Of a stretch of DNA of 64,000 bases, positions 44,891-55,304 are shown in pieces (the first letter of the stretch is position 1; every line of letters begins with the position of its first letter). Source of the stretch: Siderastrea radians. Its lineage: Eukaryota; Cnidaria; Anthozoa; Scleractinia; Rhizangiidae. The stretch covers positions 2,229,987 through 2,293,986 of the forward strand of contig OZ024896.1 in assembly GCA_964017195.1 (NCBI GenBank), given 5' to 3'. Position numbers and translations under genes: made by a program. The notes under the pieces were generated by a model. The model did no database searches, was not told the DNA's origin, and saw nothing but the letters and a program-made list of their open reading frames with translations.

Positions 44891-45298
44891 TTGAGAAAAT
44901 GGTGCAACTTTTTACAAATCCCAATAAAAGGTATTTTTAGCAGAAACGAAACAAAACCTTTTTTTCATTCTCCATGCATTATCAACTTGGATGATTTCGG
45001 AAGTTTGGGAACTCACTGGGTATGTTGTTGGCCAAAAGGAAAAGGTCTTTACGAGTATTTTGATTCATTTGGGCTTCCACCACCTTTGGAATGGGAAAAA
45101 GAAATGTCAATGCATGGGATGACACATTTTTTCAGAAATGACAACCAAATTCAATGGGAACAAAGTGTGAGATGTGGTTATTACTGCCTTCTCTTTTTAA
45201 ATGAAAGAAATAAAGGAACAAGTTTTGCTGATATTTTGAAAATTTTCTCCAACGATTTACTTCAAAATGAGGAAATTGTGAAAAATTATTTTTCATAA
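44891..45298 (+). CDS. Adenain-like cysteine protease
   Basis: Maturation protease that cuts capsid precursors. Catalytic set visible: His in GTHWVCCW, Asp in YFDSFG, Gln in QWEQSV and Cys in RCGYYCLLF. About 136 residues; the frame opens just after the A8 at 44854 and has no ATG before KWCNFLQIP, so it may be made as a fusion with the previous protein, or its start is lost. Confidence 0.8.
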   Translation: MRKWCNFLQIPIKGIFSRNETKPFFHSPCIINLDDFGSLGTHWVCCWPKGKGLYEYFDSFGLPPPLEWEKEMSMHGMTHFFRNDNQIQWEQSVRCGYYCLLFLNERNKGTSFADILKIFSNDLLQNEEIVKNYFS

Positions 45299-45308
45299 CT
45301 ATATAAAA

Positions 45309-45473
45309 ATGGAAAAAGTGTACTGTGTGAAAGAAAAAAAGGCACACACCAAATGTACCTGGGAGTGAAAAAATTGTTAAAACAAAAAAAAGAAATAGAA
45401 GAGTCTTGTTAGTAAAATGCGCAAGTTGTGGAAAAATGAAATCCGCTGGTTTCTTGCCGGGAAACTGAGTGAG
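45309..45473 (+). pseudogene. Small zinc-ribbon protein, DUF5679-like (one frameshift)
   Basis: ATG at 45309 right after ATATAAAA; about 54 codons. Starts MEKVYCVKEKK and, in a second frame after an A7 near 45330, has VPGSEKIVKT and VKCASCGKMKS (CxxC). The pattern of a short zinc ribbon ending CASCG fits DUF5679-type proteins. It overlaps the 5' end of the next frame. Confidence 0.55.
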
Positions 45474-46344
45474 CCCTCCCTTGCGGAGGGCAGTGGAATA
45501 TTCGGTGACGTTGTTATGACAGTTGGTGATCTTGCAATTACAAAAGGAATCCCATATCTTGCGAAAAAAAGTGTTGAAGCTGGAAGATATTACGCTTCTG
45601 AAGCAATGAGAGACCCTAAATTACAAAAGAAAACAATAAATTACACTCTCAACAAAGCCCGCCCAGTTATTCAAAAAGTTGGAAGTGAAATGTTTGATCA
45701 ACTTTCAACTAAAGTTCGACCAAACCAACGTTATAAAACTGACAGACCTGATTTGGATGGCGCCGGATTTGATATACATGCTGCAATTGGAAAATTTCCG
45801 AAACCAAAAAAAGGTTGGACATTACCAGGACATAATTTCACAGGGCCATACAATCCTCTTGAAAAGCAGGTTAAATTCAATCCAGAAACGGGTGAAATTC
45901 TTGAAATATATCAACAACCCACAGGTGCTACAGATGCGATTGCAATGCAACATGATGTTGATTATGATGTTTGTTCCAACCGTGAAAAAAAGTATGGTGA
46001 AAATCTGAAAAAATGCAAAAACAAAGCGGATAAAAAAATGGTTAAGTCTCTACGCAGTTCCTTACAAACAGAGGCAGTGGGGTCATGCGGCTGCAAGAAA
46101 TGCAATCAATGCTAAACAAAAGTTAGGGTTGGGTTTGAAACAACAAAAAGGAACTGGTGCTTTGGATGTAGTGAAATTTGCTAAAACTTTGACAAAAAAA
46201 ATGATTCCTTCCACAAAACATGTATTCGATCGGTATTGGTCAGGTGATATTGCAAAAAATGCTTTCATGGGTCCAACTGGTGTCACAAGCAAGAAAGGGT
46301 ACTGTCATGCGTTTGGTGAAAAACCCGAAAACAGGAAAATATGA
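45417..46344 (+). pseudogene. Phospholipase A2-like virion protein (one frameshift)
   Basis: Probable lipase used to breach membranes during entry, as in parvovirus VP1 (known family). Calcium loop LPGHNFTGPYNPL and active-site pair HDVDYD at about 45830-45970. The N-terminal part (EGSGIFGDVVMTVGDL) is helical. The frame changes near 46050; the C-terminal part (QWGHAAARNAINAKQKLGLG) runs to 46344. The start is unclear: the first 18 codons overlap the zinc-ribbon peptide and may not be coding. Confidence 0.75.
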
Positions 46345-46350
46345 AAATGT

Positions 46351-46902
46351 TTATGAAGAACCTTGATTGGCTTTTAACCACCATTTTTCAAACTCCTTTT
46401 TTGCGAGCCACCATCTTTCTAAGTTTTTGGGAAAGTGATTAAACATATATTTCATAATTTCTTTTTTCTTTGGCCAACATTCAGAGGGTACTTTTTCAAA
46501 ATAATTGTACAGAAAACAGTGGTAGTTCACTGAATTCCCGGACATCTTCTGAAATTGAGCAATAACGTTGCCAAGAAAATCTACCTCGCTGGAAGAAAAC
46601 ATTTTTTTTATGTCCCATTTTTGCAAAACCTTGTTTAAATAATCATTATTCGTTGGAAGATCAGTGAAACTTCTTCTTCAATTTTCTTCTTCAAAATATT
46701 CATAATCATCACATTCAAACACTCTACCACATTTTTGACATGCATGACAGAACTCATTCACCACATAAATTAATTTCTCATCGCATGAAGGACAACGATC
46801 AATCTTTTTTGATAACAGGTTTATTTCATTTTTTTGCAACATTTCTTTAATCATTTTCGGCGAAATTTTCTCACCTTGCAAACAACCAAACGGGTCGTCC
46901 AT
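46351..46902 (-). pseudogene. Zinc-ribbon protein with internal TGA
   Basis: ATG at 46902 (MDDPFGCLQG). Cys pairs CPSC and CQKC/CHAC form a zinc ribbon. After EYFEEEN there is a TGA at about 46678, then the same frame continues with FLGNVIAQFQ, NYFEKVPSECWP and WWLAKKEF to 46351. The paralogue at 2362 reads through this point without a stop, so TGA is probably a mutation. The late-transcription-factor (VLTF3-like) idea is weak inference. Confidence 0.6.
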
Positions 46903-46924
46903 TTTTTATTCTGTATAGTATACA
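46903..46924. promoter_or_regulatory. Divergent promoter gap with TATAGTATAC
   Basis: 22 bases between divergent ATGs; GTATAGTATACA abuts the integrase ATG. The equivalent gap in the first copy (2341-2361) has TGTATATCACACA. Confidence 0.6.
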
Positions 46925-47926
46925 ATGAGCTCACGTATTTTCAATAAATTGTCAAAAATTTATTACAGCCCGCGAGGGTATTGGAAAGGTTTTGCAGCAA
47001 TTAAGAAATTAGCCCAGGCAGCAAAAGTTTCATAAGATGTGGCTCAAAACTGGTTGATGAAGCAAGCTCTTTGGCAGGTTTATTTACCAGCTCCACGTTA
47101 CATTCCAAGACCGAAATTTGATGTTCCTGTTCCAAACAAAGTTCACCAAGCCGATCTTCTGTATCTCCCACACGATCGCCCACCACGCTTCCGTAAAACT
47201 TTTAAATATGCTCTCACAGTTGTAGATGTGGCCTCTCGATACAAAGAGGCCGAACCGTTGACCACAAAAGAGGCAAAAGAAGTTGCAGCTGTTCTGGAAC
47301 GGATTTATAATCGTGGTCCTTTGAAGTGGCCGAAACTGCTTCAGGTCGATCCTGGTCGTGAGTTTATGGGTGCTGTGAATCAACTGCTTTCAAAACATAA
47401 TGTCGAGGTTAGACGTGGTCGTGTGGATATTCACCGTGATCAAGCAATTGTTGAAAGATTCAACCGCACCCTTGCTGAACGGCTGTTTGGACACCAGTAT
47501 GGGGTTGAAATAAGCCTCCCTGAGGGTCAGCGGTTCACTGCGTGGGTGACCCGACTGCCAGCTGTTATTCCAGCTTTGAATAAAGAAGTCACTCGACTGA
47601 CTGGTCAAAAACCTGTTGATGCCATTAAAAAGAAAACTGTTCCATCCAAACCCTCAACACCTTATTTGAGACCTGTTGGTGTGAACGAAAAAAAGCTCAC
47701 CTCCGGTTTAAGTGTTCGCTATCTCTATCAACCCGGTGAACTTGAAGGTGGTCGGCGAAGAGCTACCGACCCAATCTGGTCTTTGAATGTTTACGAGATT
47801 GAAAAAATTATGATAAAACCAAACGCGCCGGTTATCTATTATTTATTTGACGGACCAAAACGCTGGTTTGTTCGCGAAGAGCTTTTGGTTGTCCCTCCAG
47901 ATACACAACTACCACCGGCAATCTAA
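46925..47926 (+). pseudogene. Retroviral-type integrase (one in-frame stop)
   Basis: Inserts Polinton DNA into the host genome. 333 codons from ATG to TAA, open except for TAA at 47033-47035 (codon 37), where the first copy has Glu. DDE residues: Asp77 (QADLLYLP), Asp142 (QVDPGREF) and Glu177 (IVERFN), with the standard 34-residue gap. Chromo/SH3-like C-terminus (VYEIEKIMIKPNAPVIYY). Its stop overlaps the convergent PolB stop. Confidence 0.9.
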
Positions 47927-50900
47927 CAATGAAACTCGATCGGTTCTGTGTGAATACCGTCTTCCAATACCCAGCGTTTGTCATAGTAAGCGCTCAACCC
48001 CAGCTTCTGCTGTTCGTAAGTGACCATCCGTCCATTCCGCATCCTGAAACTTCATTAGTTGCTATGTCCTTTGCTGCCTTCCAAAGCTTTCTTGAAACGC
48101 TGCGCCGTGATCTCGTTTTGTTTCTTTGACACCCCTTTAGTGCTGAACTTCTTTTCACCCTCAGAGTCTTCGATAAAATAACATTTTGAACAGAGGGCAA
48201 TCATTTTGCTGCCTTTACACTCGATTTTAAAGAGCCCAGGGGTTCGACTGCTCCACTTATCCCAAACTAACCACTCTTTCTTTTTTTCCTCAAATTCTTT
48301 TTGCAGCTCTGGTTTGACGATGTCTTCCAACTTTTCTGCGCTTATTGCCATATAATTACTGTCTGTGTCCATCTGAATCAATTCGAAATCTTTTCTGTCA
48401 AAATATCTGTCAAGAAAATCATAATAGAATTCAAGCATTCGAAGTTTTGCCAATTGATATACAGCAATTCCAACCTGAAATGGTCTTCTGATTGTGATCC
48501 GAGGCTTTCGGCTTTCCAGCTCATACACCTGCCCGATCTCATCAAGATCACTAAAAAATGCGCTTCGTAAAGCTTGGTCGACAATCTTTTCTTTTTTTGT
48601 GTAAATTGTGTTTTTTTTGCCTTTCCAAAGCTTCGATGAGCTTTCCATAACCACTATTTCCTAACAGTTTGAATACCTCACCCAGCAGCGCCTTGCTTTT
48701 TTCTTTATCTCCAGTTCTACGAGCTTCAGTTACTTGCTCCACAAACCAAGTAAATATTTTTGTTGGTTGGTAATCAATAGTCCGATAAACATTTGTGATC
48801 ACTGCTCCATGTTCAAGATACCATCTTAGAAGAGGTGCGTATAATAATATCTTTTTTGCAGACAATGCCCCCACTAACTTCTTTCCATTTCCACGGTTCC
48901 TTTTTGTGTGTTTAAGATAGTCAAGCATATGTTGCGGCACAGCTTCAACAGGGACCTCTCCTCAAACTTTGGGTATAAGTGCTTAGGGATCTCTATATCA
49001 ACTTCTGCAAATCCAAACCATTTTTCTTCTTTGAGCCTTTGCGACAGTATGGGAGCGGCGGCTTCGTTATTGTAATGCACAACCCTTCCTTTTCCACAAG
49101 GCATGTCTCTTAACATAGTTGACAAATACAAAGCGTTGGCGTCGTAACCCACTATATTTTTGCAAAAACGAGGTTCCGCTATTCGATGAGACCTTATTTT
49201 CGTAACTCCAACTTCATGTTCTCTTGTGAAGACAAGGCTCGGTCCTCCAACAACAGCTGCTTTCAACATCTCAAACGCTTCTTTGCACGGGCTGTAAAGA
49301 TCTGCGCCTCTCTCAACACATCCACGGAGCAAGTAATGTAAACTAACACCTGAGATACTTACAGCATCTTTTAAAATATCGATTCCTTTATCGCTGTAGA
49401 ATGCACGCATCTTTTCCAACGCCTCGAGACCAGGCACTACATCGTGATTATTGTAGTAACGCAACCAATCTTCGAAAGTTTTCATCCCTTTTTCTTCAAA
49501 CAACTTTTTACAACCCTCCAATTCTGGTTTTGTGAGAAGATAACACCCTTTCAACTTTGAATACCAATGTTCGTAGTCAGGAAGCCCTTTGAAATCAAGC
49601 TTTTCAATACTGTCAAACCATTCGTATGGAAACCAAGATTTTTCACTTTCACATTCGTAGGCTTTCACCCATTTTTCATAACTTGTGCCCGGTCCTAAAT
49701 AGTTTATGATGTCGAGAAAAAGAGAGTTTTTAGTCAAAATGTACATAATTTTGTTTCCATTTCTTGCAACTCTTACTCTATCTGCTGTATCAGCTACAAG
49801 TTCTGCAAAATGTTTTCTGATAAGATTCAAATCATATTTCCCAGAGTTAAACCCAAGAACTGGCACCTGATCACACCATTCTTCTATTTTTAAACGCTGC
49901 GTTTTTATAAGCATATTTATATCGTCAGGTTTGAAGGCTGCTCTTACTTGTTCCCTTATGTTTTCTTCACGCCTTTCAAGTTCTTCCATAAACTTTTTAA
50001 CCAAAACCGCAGGGTCTCTTTCACAAATATGAGTTGGTTCTCTTTCTAAAGAGTCGACAAGGCTAACAGAAGCTGATACATGTTCATTTTCGATAATTAA
50101 CGTTTTTGTTGGTTCTTTTCTTTGATTTTTATCTCCGTATGCTTCAAAGTCATATATAATTGCATGTGGATAACTTTGTGTTTGAGGTTTTGGTAAATTT
50201 ATATTTATTTTTCCAACTTCACAAGACCATGCCTCAACTACATGGTATCCAGCAGCTCGAAGCTTTTGTGTACGTGCAACAGTTGCTTTAAATCTATCTT
50301 CTATTGTTTGATCATGATGAGTAATAATTTTATTTCGATCATTAGGGTAACATTTTTGACATCCATGCCAATAACATCCATGATATTGAAAAACAGTCTT
50401 TGTTTCATGGTTATAACCGTCTACAGGCGCACGCTCCACCCATCTTTCACCTCCATGTCCGCAAGCAGCGTGGTGGATGTGAATTTTACGAAGTGCTGCT
50501 TCTTTTTCAAGCCAGCGAAGAGATTCTGGAGAAGATGAATGTTTTGGATAAAAAGCTTTCTCAAAAACTGTTTGTGGTAAGTCAACTTTTTCGGCCGGAC
50601 ATTCAATCACCGTCTTCCCTTCCGAACATTTTTTGACATGCCGTTGAAGATTACAAGCTTGAGTAGATCTTGTATGACAATGAACACATTCATAAACTTT
50701 TGCAATCTTCATAATATCTTTTATAATGAAAGCATGCCCTTCGTAAATTCCAATTGTCAAAATATTTGTTAATTTGGTTGGTGGTGTCCTGCTCAGATGC
50801 CATACAACTTCACTATTCTGCAAACGTTCAGGCTCATATACACGAATACCCAACCAATCTTTGAAAATTTGTTTTTTATTAAGATGTTTTTCAACCTCAT

Positions 50901-51742
50901 CAAGTTCATTTAAAGATGTTTTACGACAATCTTGTGGAGTAGCTTTGAGGTTAAAGAAACCCTTTGCAAGTTCCCGTGCTGCCGTTGTACTTCGATCTGG
51001 TCTTGAACCTCGGTGTACCGCAATACAACGCCAAAGACATAAATTGTCTTTGTAAGTGTCTAAAGCTATCATATTATTACTATGTGAAAGGTTACGTAGC
51101 CAATCTGGTAATGGTCCTGTTCCTAAAAGCGGTTGACGATCGAGCACCACCTTTACATCAACATTAAAGTAAGCTTCAAACACCCATTTTGTGTTCGGTC
51201 TTTCGATGTTGTCAGAGTCCAAACGTACCTTCTCCCGCTCACTCAACCATTTTTCCACATCAGAAAAATTATTAAACCATGGTGAGTCTTTGTTAATGTA
51301 ATAAACAATAACCGTTCCATCTTCAATGTTGCGTAACTGATTTGAAAAAATAAGTCTTGCGTAAAACGATGTGTTTACTTTCTTTCTTATTTTTTCCATA
51401 AAAACGGGTTTTAAATCTTTTTCAAGATCTCGAATAAAACGCCATCTAATGAAACGGCGCCCTCTTTCTTCTTCTCCCTCATATTTAGCAATATCATATA
51501 AATCAAGGATTTCATTTTGATAGTTTGTTACATTTCGGATGGTTTCCCGATAAATTGGATCAAACTTTCTCAAATTCTTGTGTTTTTCTCCCCCTTCTAC
51601 GAGGTGGAGCAGTTGGTTGATATGTTTTTAATAGTTTTTCGAACAGCAGGAGCGTCCTCTGCAAATAATTGCTCTAAAGCTTGTAACGTTGCTGGATCTA
51701 GTTCTTTCAATAGCTCTTCAATGTTTATGTTTTGTGCAGTCA
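47923..51742 (-). pseudogene. Protein-primed DNA polymerase B (several breaks)
   Basis: Replicates the element. The longest open part is 48874-51573 (about 899 codons). Order: OTU-like NLCLWRCIA region, a C2H2-like CVHCHTRS zinc finger, a nuclease-like GYNHETKTVFQYHGCYWHGC region, Exo I YDFEAYGD, Exo II FNSGKYDLN, Exo III YYNNHDVVP and Pol A YDANALYL. Pol B LLGNSGYGK and Pol C MDTDSNY lie in the later frames. Lesions: near 51570-51640 (N-terminus, two frames), a deletion and shift near 48957, an A8 shift at 48611-48618, and another near 48060. The ATG at 51742 is in the TIR. Confidence 0.85.
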
Positions 51743-52004
51743 TTTCAACTCGGGTATAACATTGATTTATCAACCTTTAATTGAAAATATTTTTTGGTGG
51801 GGCGGTTTATTTTGGTTAAGTAGTAAAGGGTGAATTAACCAAATACTTCCTGATTGTCAGAGGTTTATTTAAGAATTTTAAAGCTCCCACTATAACAATA
51901 ACAAGCGAGCAAAGGGAGCTTGTTATTGTTATAGTGGGAGCTTTAAAATTCTTAAATAAACCTCTGACAATCAGCTGGTATTTGGTTAATTCACCCTTTA
52001 CTAC
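51634..52004 (-). repeat. Right terminal inverted repeat
   Basis: Inverted copy of 35303-35674. Confidence 0.92.
51819..52004. repeat. Terminal palindrome (right)
   Basis: Two arms of about 88 nt around the loop, in the orientation expected for an inverted copy of the left end. Confidence 0.9.
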
Positions 52005-52433
52005 TTAAATTGTTATTAAAATTCGATATCTAAATATATGCCGCCAGCTATTTAGCTGGGCAAAGTCTTTTAAAATGAAAGAAAATAGCCACCTTTACAT
52101 TTCAAACTCCGCTTTTACAAACAAACGAGTGCTCAGATGATGGAATTGAACTTAACGTTATACAAAAGAATCCTTAATGAAAACGGTTAAGCCTTACTTT
52201 CTCAGATTTGGTGTGAAATAATAATAATAACAACTGCTGTAAGAGTGAAAGATGTTTTTTCTGTGAGTTTGATTGTTCTGCTATTCAGCCAGTTGAAGAG
52301 AAATCCTGAAACTATTCAGGCCTCACTTGAGCCCTCTACTTTGGAAATGGTGCAACAACGCCGAATCCTTATTTTTTGTTGCAACTGCTTGAAGTGCAAG
52401 GATTTTTTAAATAGTTTATCTGCAATTCACTGC

Positions 52434-52464
52434 AAATAAATAAATAAATAAATAAATAAATAAA
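52434..52464. repeat. (AAAT)n simple repeat
   Basis: Tandem TAAA units in the intron next to the exon at 52514. Confidence 0.8.
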
Positions 52465-52513
52465 CGCGTGGATCAAAAATAAATACAAGTAGCTTGTTTG
52501 GTTATGTTCTCAC

Positions 52514-52656
52514 CTTGAATTCCTCTCGTAGCACGACTGCGCCATTTCTAGACTTGCATTTGAAGTATGCCGCAAAATCAGATGCCGGAATTGCTCTGGG
52601 TTTGCTGTCCTCAGCTTCACTGTACACAGGTTCAGATTTAGAAACTTTAACGACAT
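52514..52656 (-). CDS. RPTP exon: wedge before D1
   Basis: EPVYSEAEDSKPRAIPAS, then DFAAYFKCK and VLREEFK, the helix-turn-helix that precedes PTP D1. The next coding exon is 17.3 kb away because the Polinton fills the intron. Confidence 0.8.
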
Positions 52657-53148
52657 CTGGGTAAAGAGTACAACAGAAATTCTCTTACTTCAATTATTAT
52701 TACAAACAGTTGCCTCTTGGTGCCAAATCAAGGAAGTCATCTGTACGTACAAAAAAATTGGTCTTTGAAACAGTGTATCTAATGAGGGGTCACAAGGAAA
52801 GTGGGCTAAGCCAATGGTAATATGCGGAAAATGCTCACTTCATTTAAAATTGATCCTCCTTAAAAAAGAAGTACTTTTCATTTCTTTAAATAATCTCCTA
52901 GTTCTGAAACACACGTTATTGTTTTTTAATTGAGCAAAAATTCGCAGCTGTTGTACATGTGAGTTGGCTTACTTTGCTTTTAACCCTGTACAGTACGTAG
53001 AAAAACGTTTTATTTTGTATTCTTACGATTTTTAAGGAACTTTATTGTTGTAAATGGACTTATAAGTGACTTGTAATTTTTGTTTTGCTGGGCCCCTCTG
53101 GATATCAGCTTTGTTGCTAAATGGAACACTCTGCTTAAATTATTTTAC

Positions 53149-53345
53149 CCTTTCTTTTGCGCATAATGTCAGCATTCTGATAGACTTTGTCGGATACTGT
53201 TTTTGCAGAAGTGTCCAGTTTAACATTCTGATAAATCCGGTCGGTTGTGCTCGCTGTACTTGCTGTGGTATCATCTGAACCGCGTTTAATCTCATCCAGA
53301 TGAACAGGAACATTTTTTTCCCTTTCTGTTTTTGACTGTTTCCTC
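53149..53345 (-). CDS. RPTP exon: cytoplasmic juxtamembrane tail
   Basis: Charged start RKQSKTEREKN, then two tyrosine motifs RIYQNVKL and KVYQNADI. YxN is the binding pattern of Grb2-type SH2 domains (known), so they may be docking sites when phosphorylated. Confidence 0.7.
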
Positions 53346-53892
53346 CTAATAATAAAAACGAACACCTACTTTATCTTTTTGTAAGCTTTACTTACATGTA
53401 AGTTCAGGCACCTACAGAAATACGCTAACGATTCCCCATCTACGCTTGCCGCTAAGGGAGATAGTAGCACCTTAGCTACTACGACGGCGTCGACGGCCAC
53501 GACAACTTCACTAAGCAATAGCTTTAATAAGGCAAAAGAATAGCTTGCGGGTACGTTAACAGTGTTTTGAACGTTTCGTTGTCGTTGTCTGCCAAACAAA
53601 AGCTGGCGTTATGGCAGATAACGTGAACACACGATAGTAGATTTTCCTTTCTCTCTGAACTGGAACACCCTCCTTACGAACTCACTTCCTTGGTAGTTCT
53701 AATACAATAAAAACAGGACGATATGGAATAATCGCAAAGAAATCGAAAGAAAGTAAATCTTCCTTTTCTTCCAAGTGACGTTTTCGTTAGCAGGGCTTTA
53801 GTGGTTATGCAAAATATTCCAGAGTGAACATTCTATGACTTGTGATTTTGCAATGCTGTATTCATGTACGGTCATGCTAATCGATTGCGATC

Positions 53893-53920
53893 AGTCAGTC
53901 AGTCAGTCAGTCAGTCAGTT
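53893..53920. repeat. (CAGT)n simple repeat
   Basis: About seven CAGT units. Confidence 0.8.
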
Positions 53921-54035
53921 TTATTTAGCTAAGGTAAAGCTTGTGTGGTCGTGTAACAACGCAAAAACAACAACAGCTAACAATACTTAAATTAAAATTC
54001 CTAATTATCCTATATTTTCCATGTTGAATACGTAC

Positions 54036-54165
54036 CTCCGATACACAAACAACCCGACAACAACTGCTACTACAATGAGTAGAGATAGAAAAACGGGTAC
54101 AGCTATGGTGGCAGCATTATTAAGAGAGCTCAAAGAACCCGGAGGCGTGTTGGTTCTTTGCACAC
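54036..54165 (-). CDS. RPTP exon: transmembrane helix
   Basis: NNAATIAVPVFLSLLIVV continues hydrophobic to GLFVYRR: one membrane span followed by Arg pairs (stop-transfer). Confidence 0.8.
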
Positions 54166-54365
54166 CTAGAATAGCTAGAATAAAAATCATAATCACAATC
54201 TTATCATAATCATAATCTTATCATAATCATATCCATCACGAACAGCGTTAAAAAAGGTTACGTAGTTAGGTACCAAAGTGCATCATTTCACACGAGTGAA
54301 ATTTACAGAAATCTCAAATTTCGAGAATGCGGTATTCTTCTGTACGTGAAATAATAAACTCTTGC

Positions 54366-54417
54366 CTTTTGTAACAGAGATCTTGGCAACTTTGCTGACG
54401 TTTCCTTCTAAAATGTC
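54366..54417 (-). CDS. RPTP small exon with GC donor
   Basis: 52-base exon DILEGNVSKVAKISVTK. The downstream donor is GCAAGA rather than GT; with it, the Gly codon joins in phase to the TM exon. A GC-AG intron. Confidence 0.6.
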
Positions 54418-55056
54418 CTGCGAAAATAAAATAAACAAAAAATAAATACATAGTTAAATAAATACACTAAAGAAAGAAATGAATTTCTAGTGTAAGGTGT
54501 TGTATTAAAAACAGACTGGCTGCAATGGCATCTATCGTTTCAAAGCTTGCAAAAGGCGACGCTTCTATTGTGCTGTCTGAGCTCGTAACACTAGCTGATC
54601 TAAAAGCGAGAAGTATTATCAACAAGCAAATTCGACTTGTGGCTGGATTGTGATTTCGAGTTATTCGTATCCATTTATAATAAACAAAAAAAAAATGAAT
54701 GATGCTTATTAGAGGTCATTAGACACGCGAAAGTACTTTTCCATGAACAATTGTGCAAACAACATACTTTTATACTGCATAATGCCATATATCGGTTGTC
54801 TGCTTTTATCTTGAAAAAAAAAAGAAGGCTTTAAAGGAATCATCGCTCGAGGACAATTTTGAAGTTTTAGTCAGAAACGAAGAGCAATGATGCGAGAATT
54901 TGCTGTAATGTAAGTCACAATTTCTCGAATGTCTACTAAGGCGCACTGCCCTAGTACCTAGCCTACCTTGCTTGCCTTCTTTCATCGTGTTTTTACACCT
55001 CTGCAGTCGTTCATTACTCTTGACTAGGCTCACTGAGTGCTCTCAAGTCTACTTAC

Positions 55057-55304
55057 GTTGCTCTTACGGGTTATAGCTCTTTGGTAAACAATGTACACTT
55101 GTCCTCTCTCAAGCTCTCTGTTTGAGTAAGCTCCATGGTCCCTGCCATCACCGACAGTAAATTTCCAGGGTGCCTTATTCCAAGGCATATTGTTTATCTC
55201 AGCAGCAATGTAAAAGTGTAACTTAGTTTGAGAGGCATCGTTTAATCTGTCATCATAATCAACAGGAAGGTCTTCTACACCATCAACAGCTATCATAACG
55301 ATCA
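55057..55304 (-). CDS. RPTP exon: R2B-like membrane-proximal domain
   Basis: LHFYIAAEINNMPW, WKFTVGDGRDHGAYSN and GQVYIVYQRAIT match the pattern of the domain before the membrane in R2B RPTPs (AAE...FxxGD...Y..Y..A). Confidence 0.75.

Larger units (their letters stand above)
35303..52004. mobile_element. Full-length Polinton/Maverick element
   Basis: 16.7-kb self-synthesising DNA transposon. Terminal repeats run 35303-35674 and 51634-52004, starting AGTAGTAAAGGG. TTAAAT lies on both sides (35297-35302 and 52005-52010), the 6-bp duplication expected of Polintons. It carries the hallmark set: integrase, PolB, packaging ATPase, cysteine protease, penton-like and major capsid proteins. It sits in an RPTP intron. 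Nearly all large genes have a frameshift or stop, so this copy is probably unable to move or form particles unless the indels are assembly errors. Confidence 0.95.
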
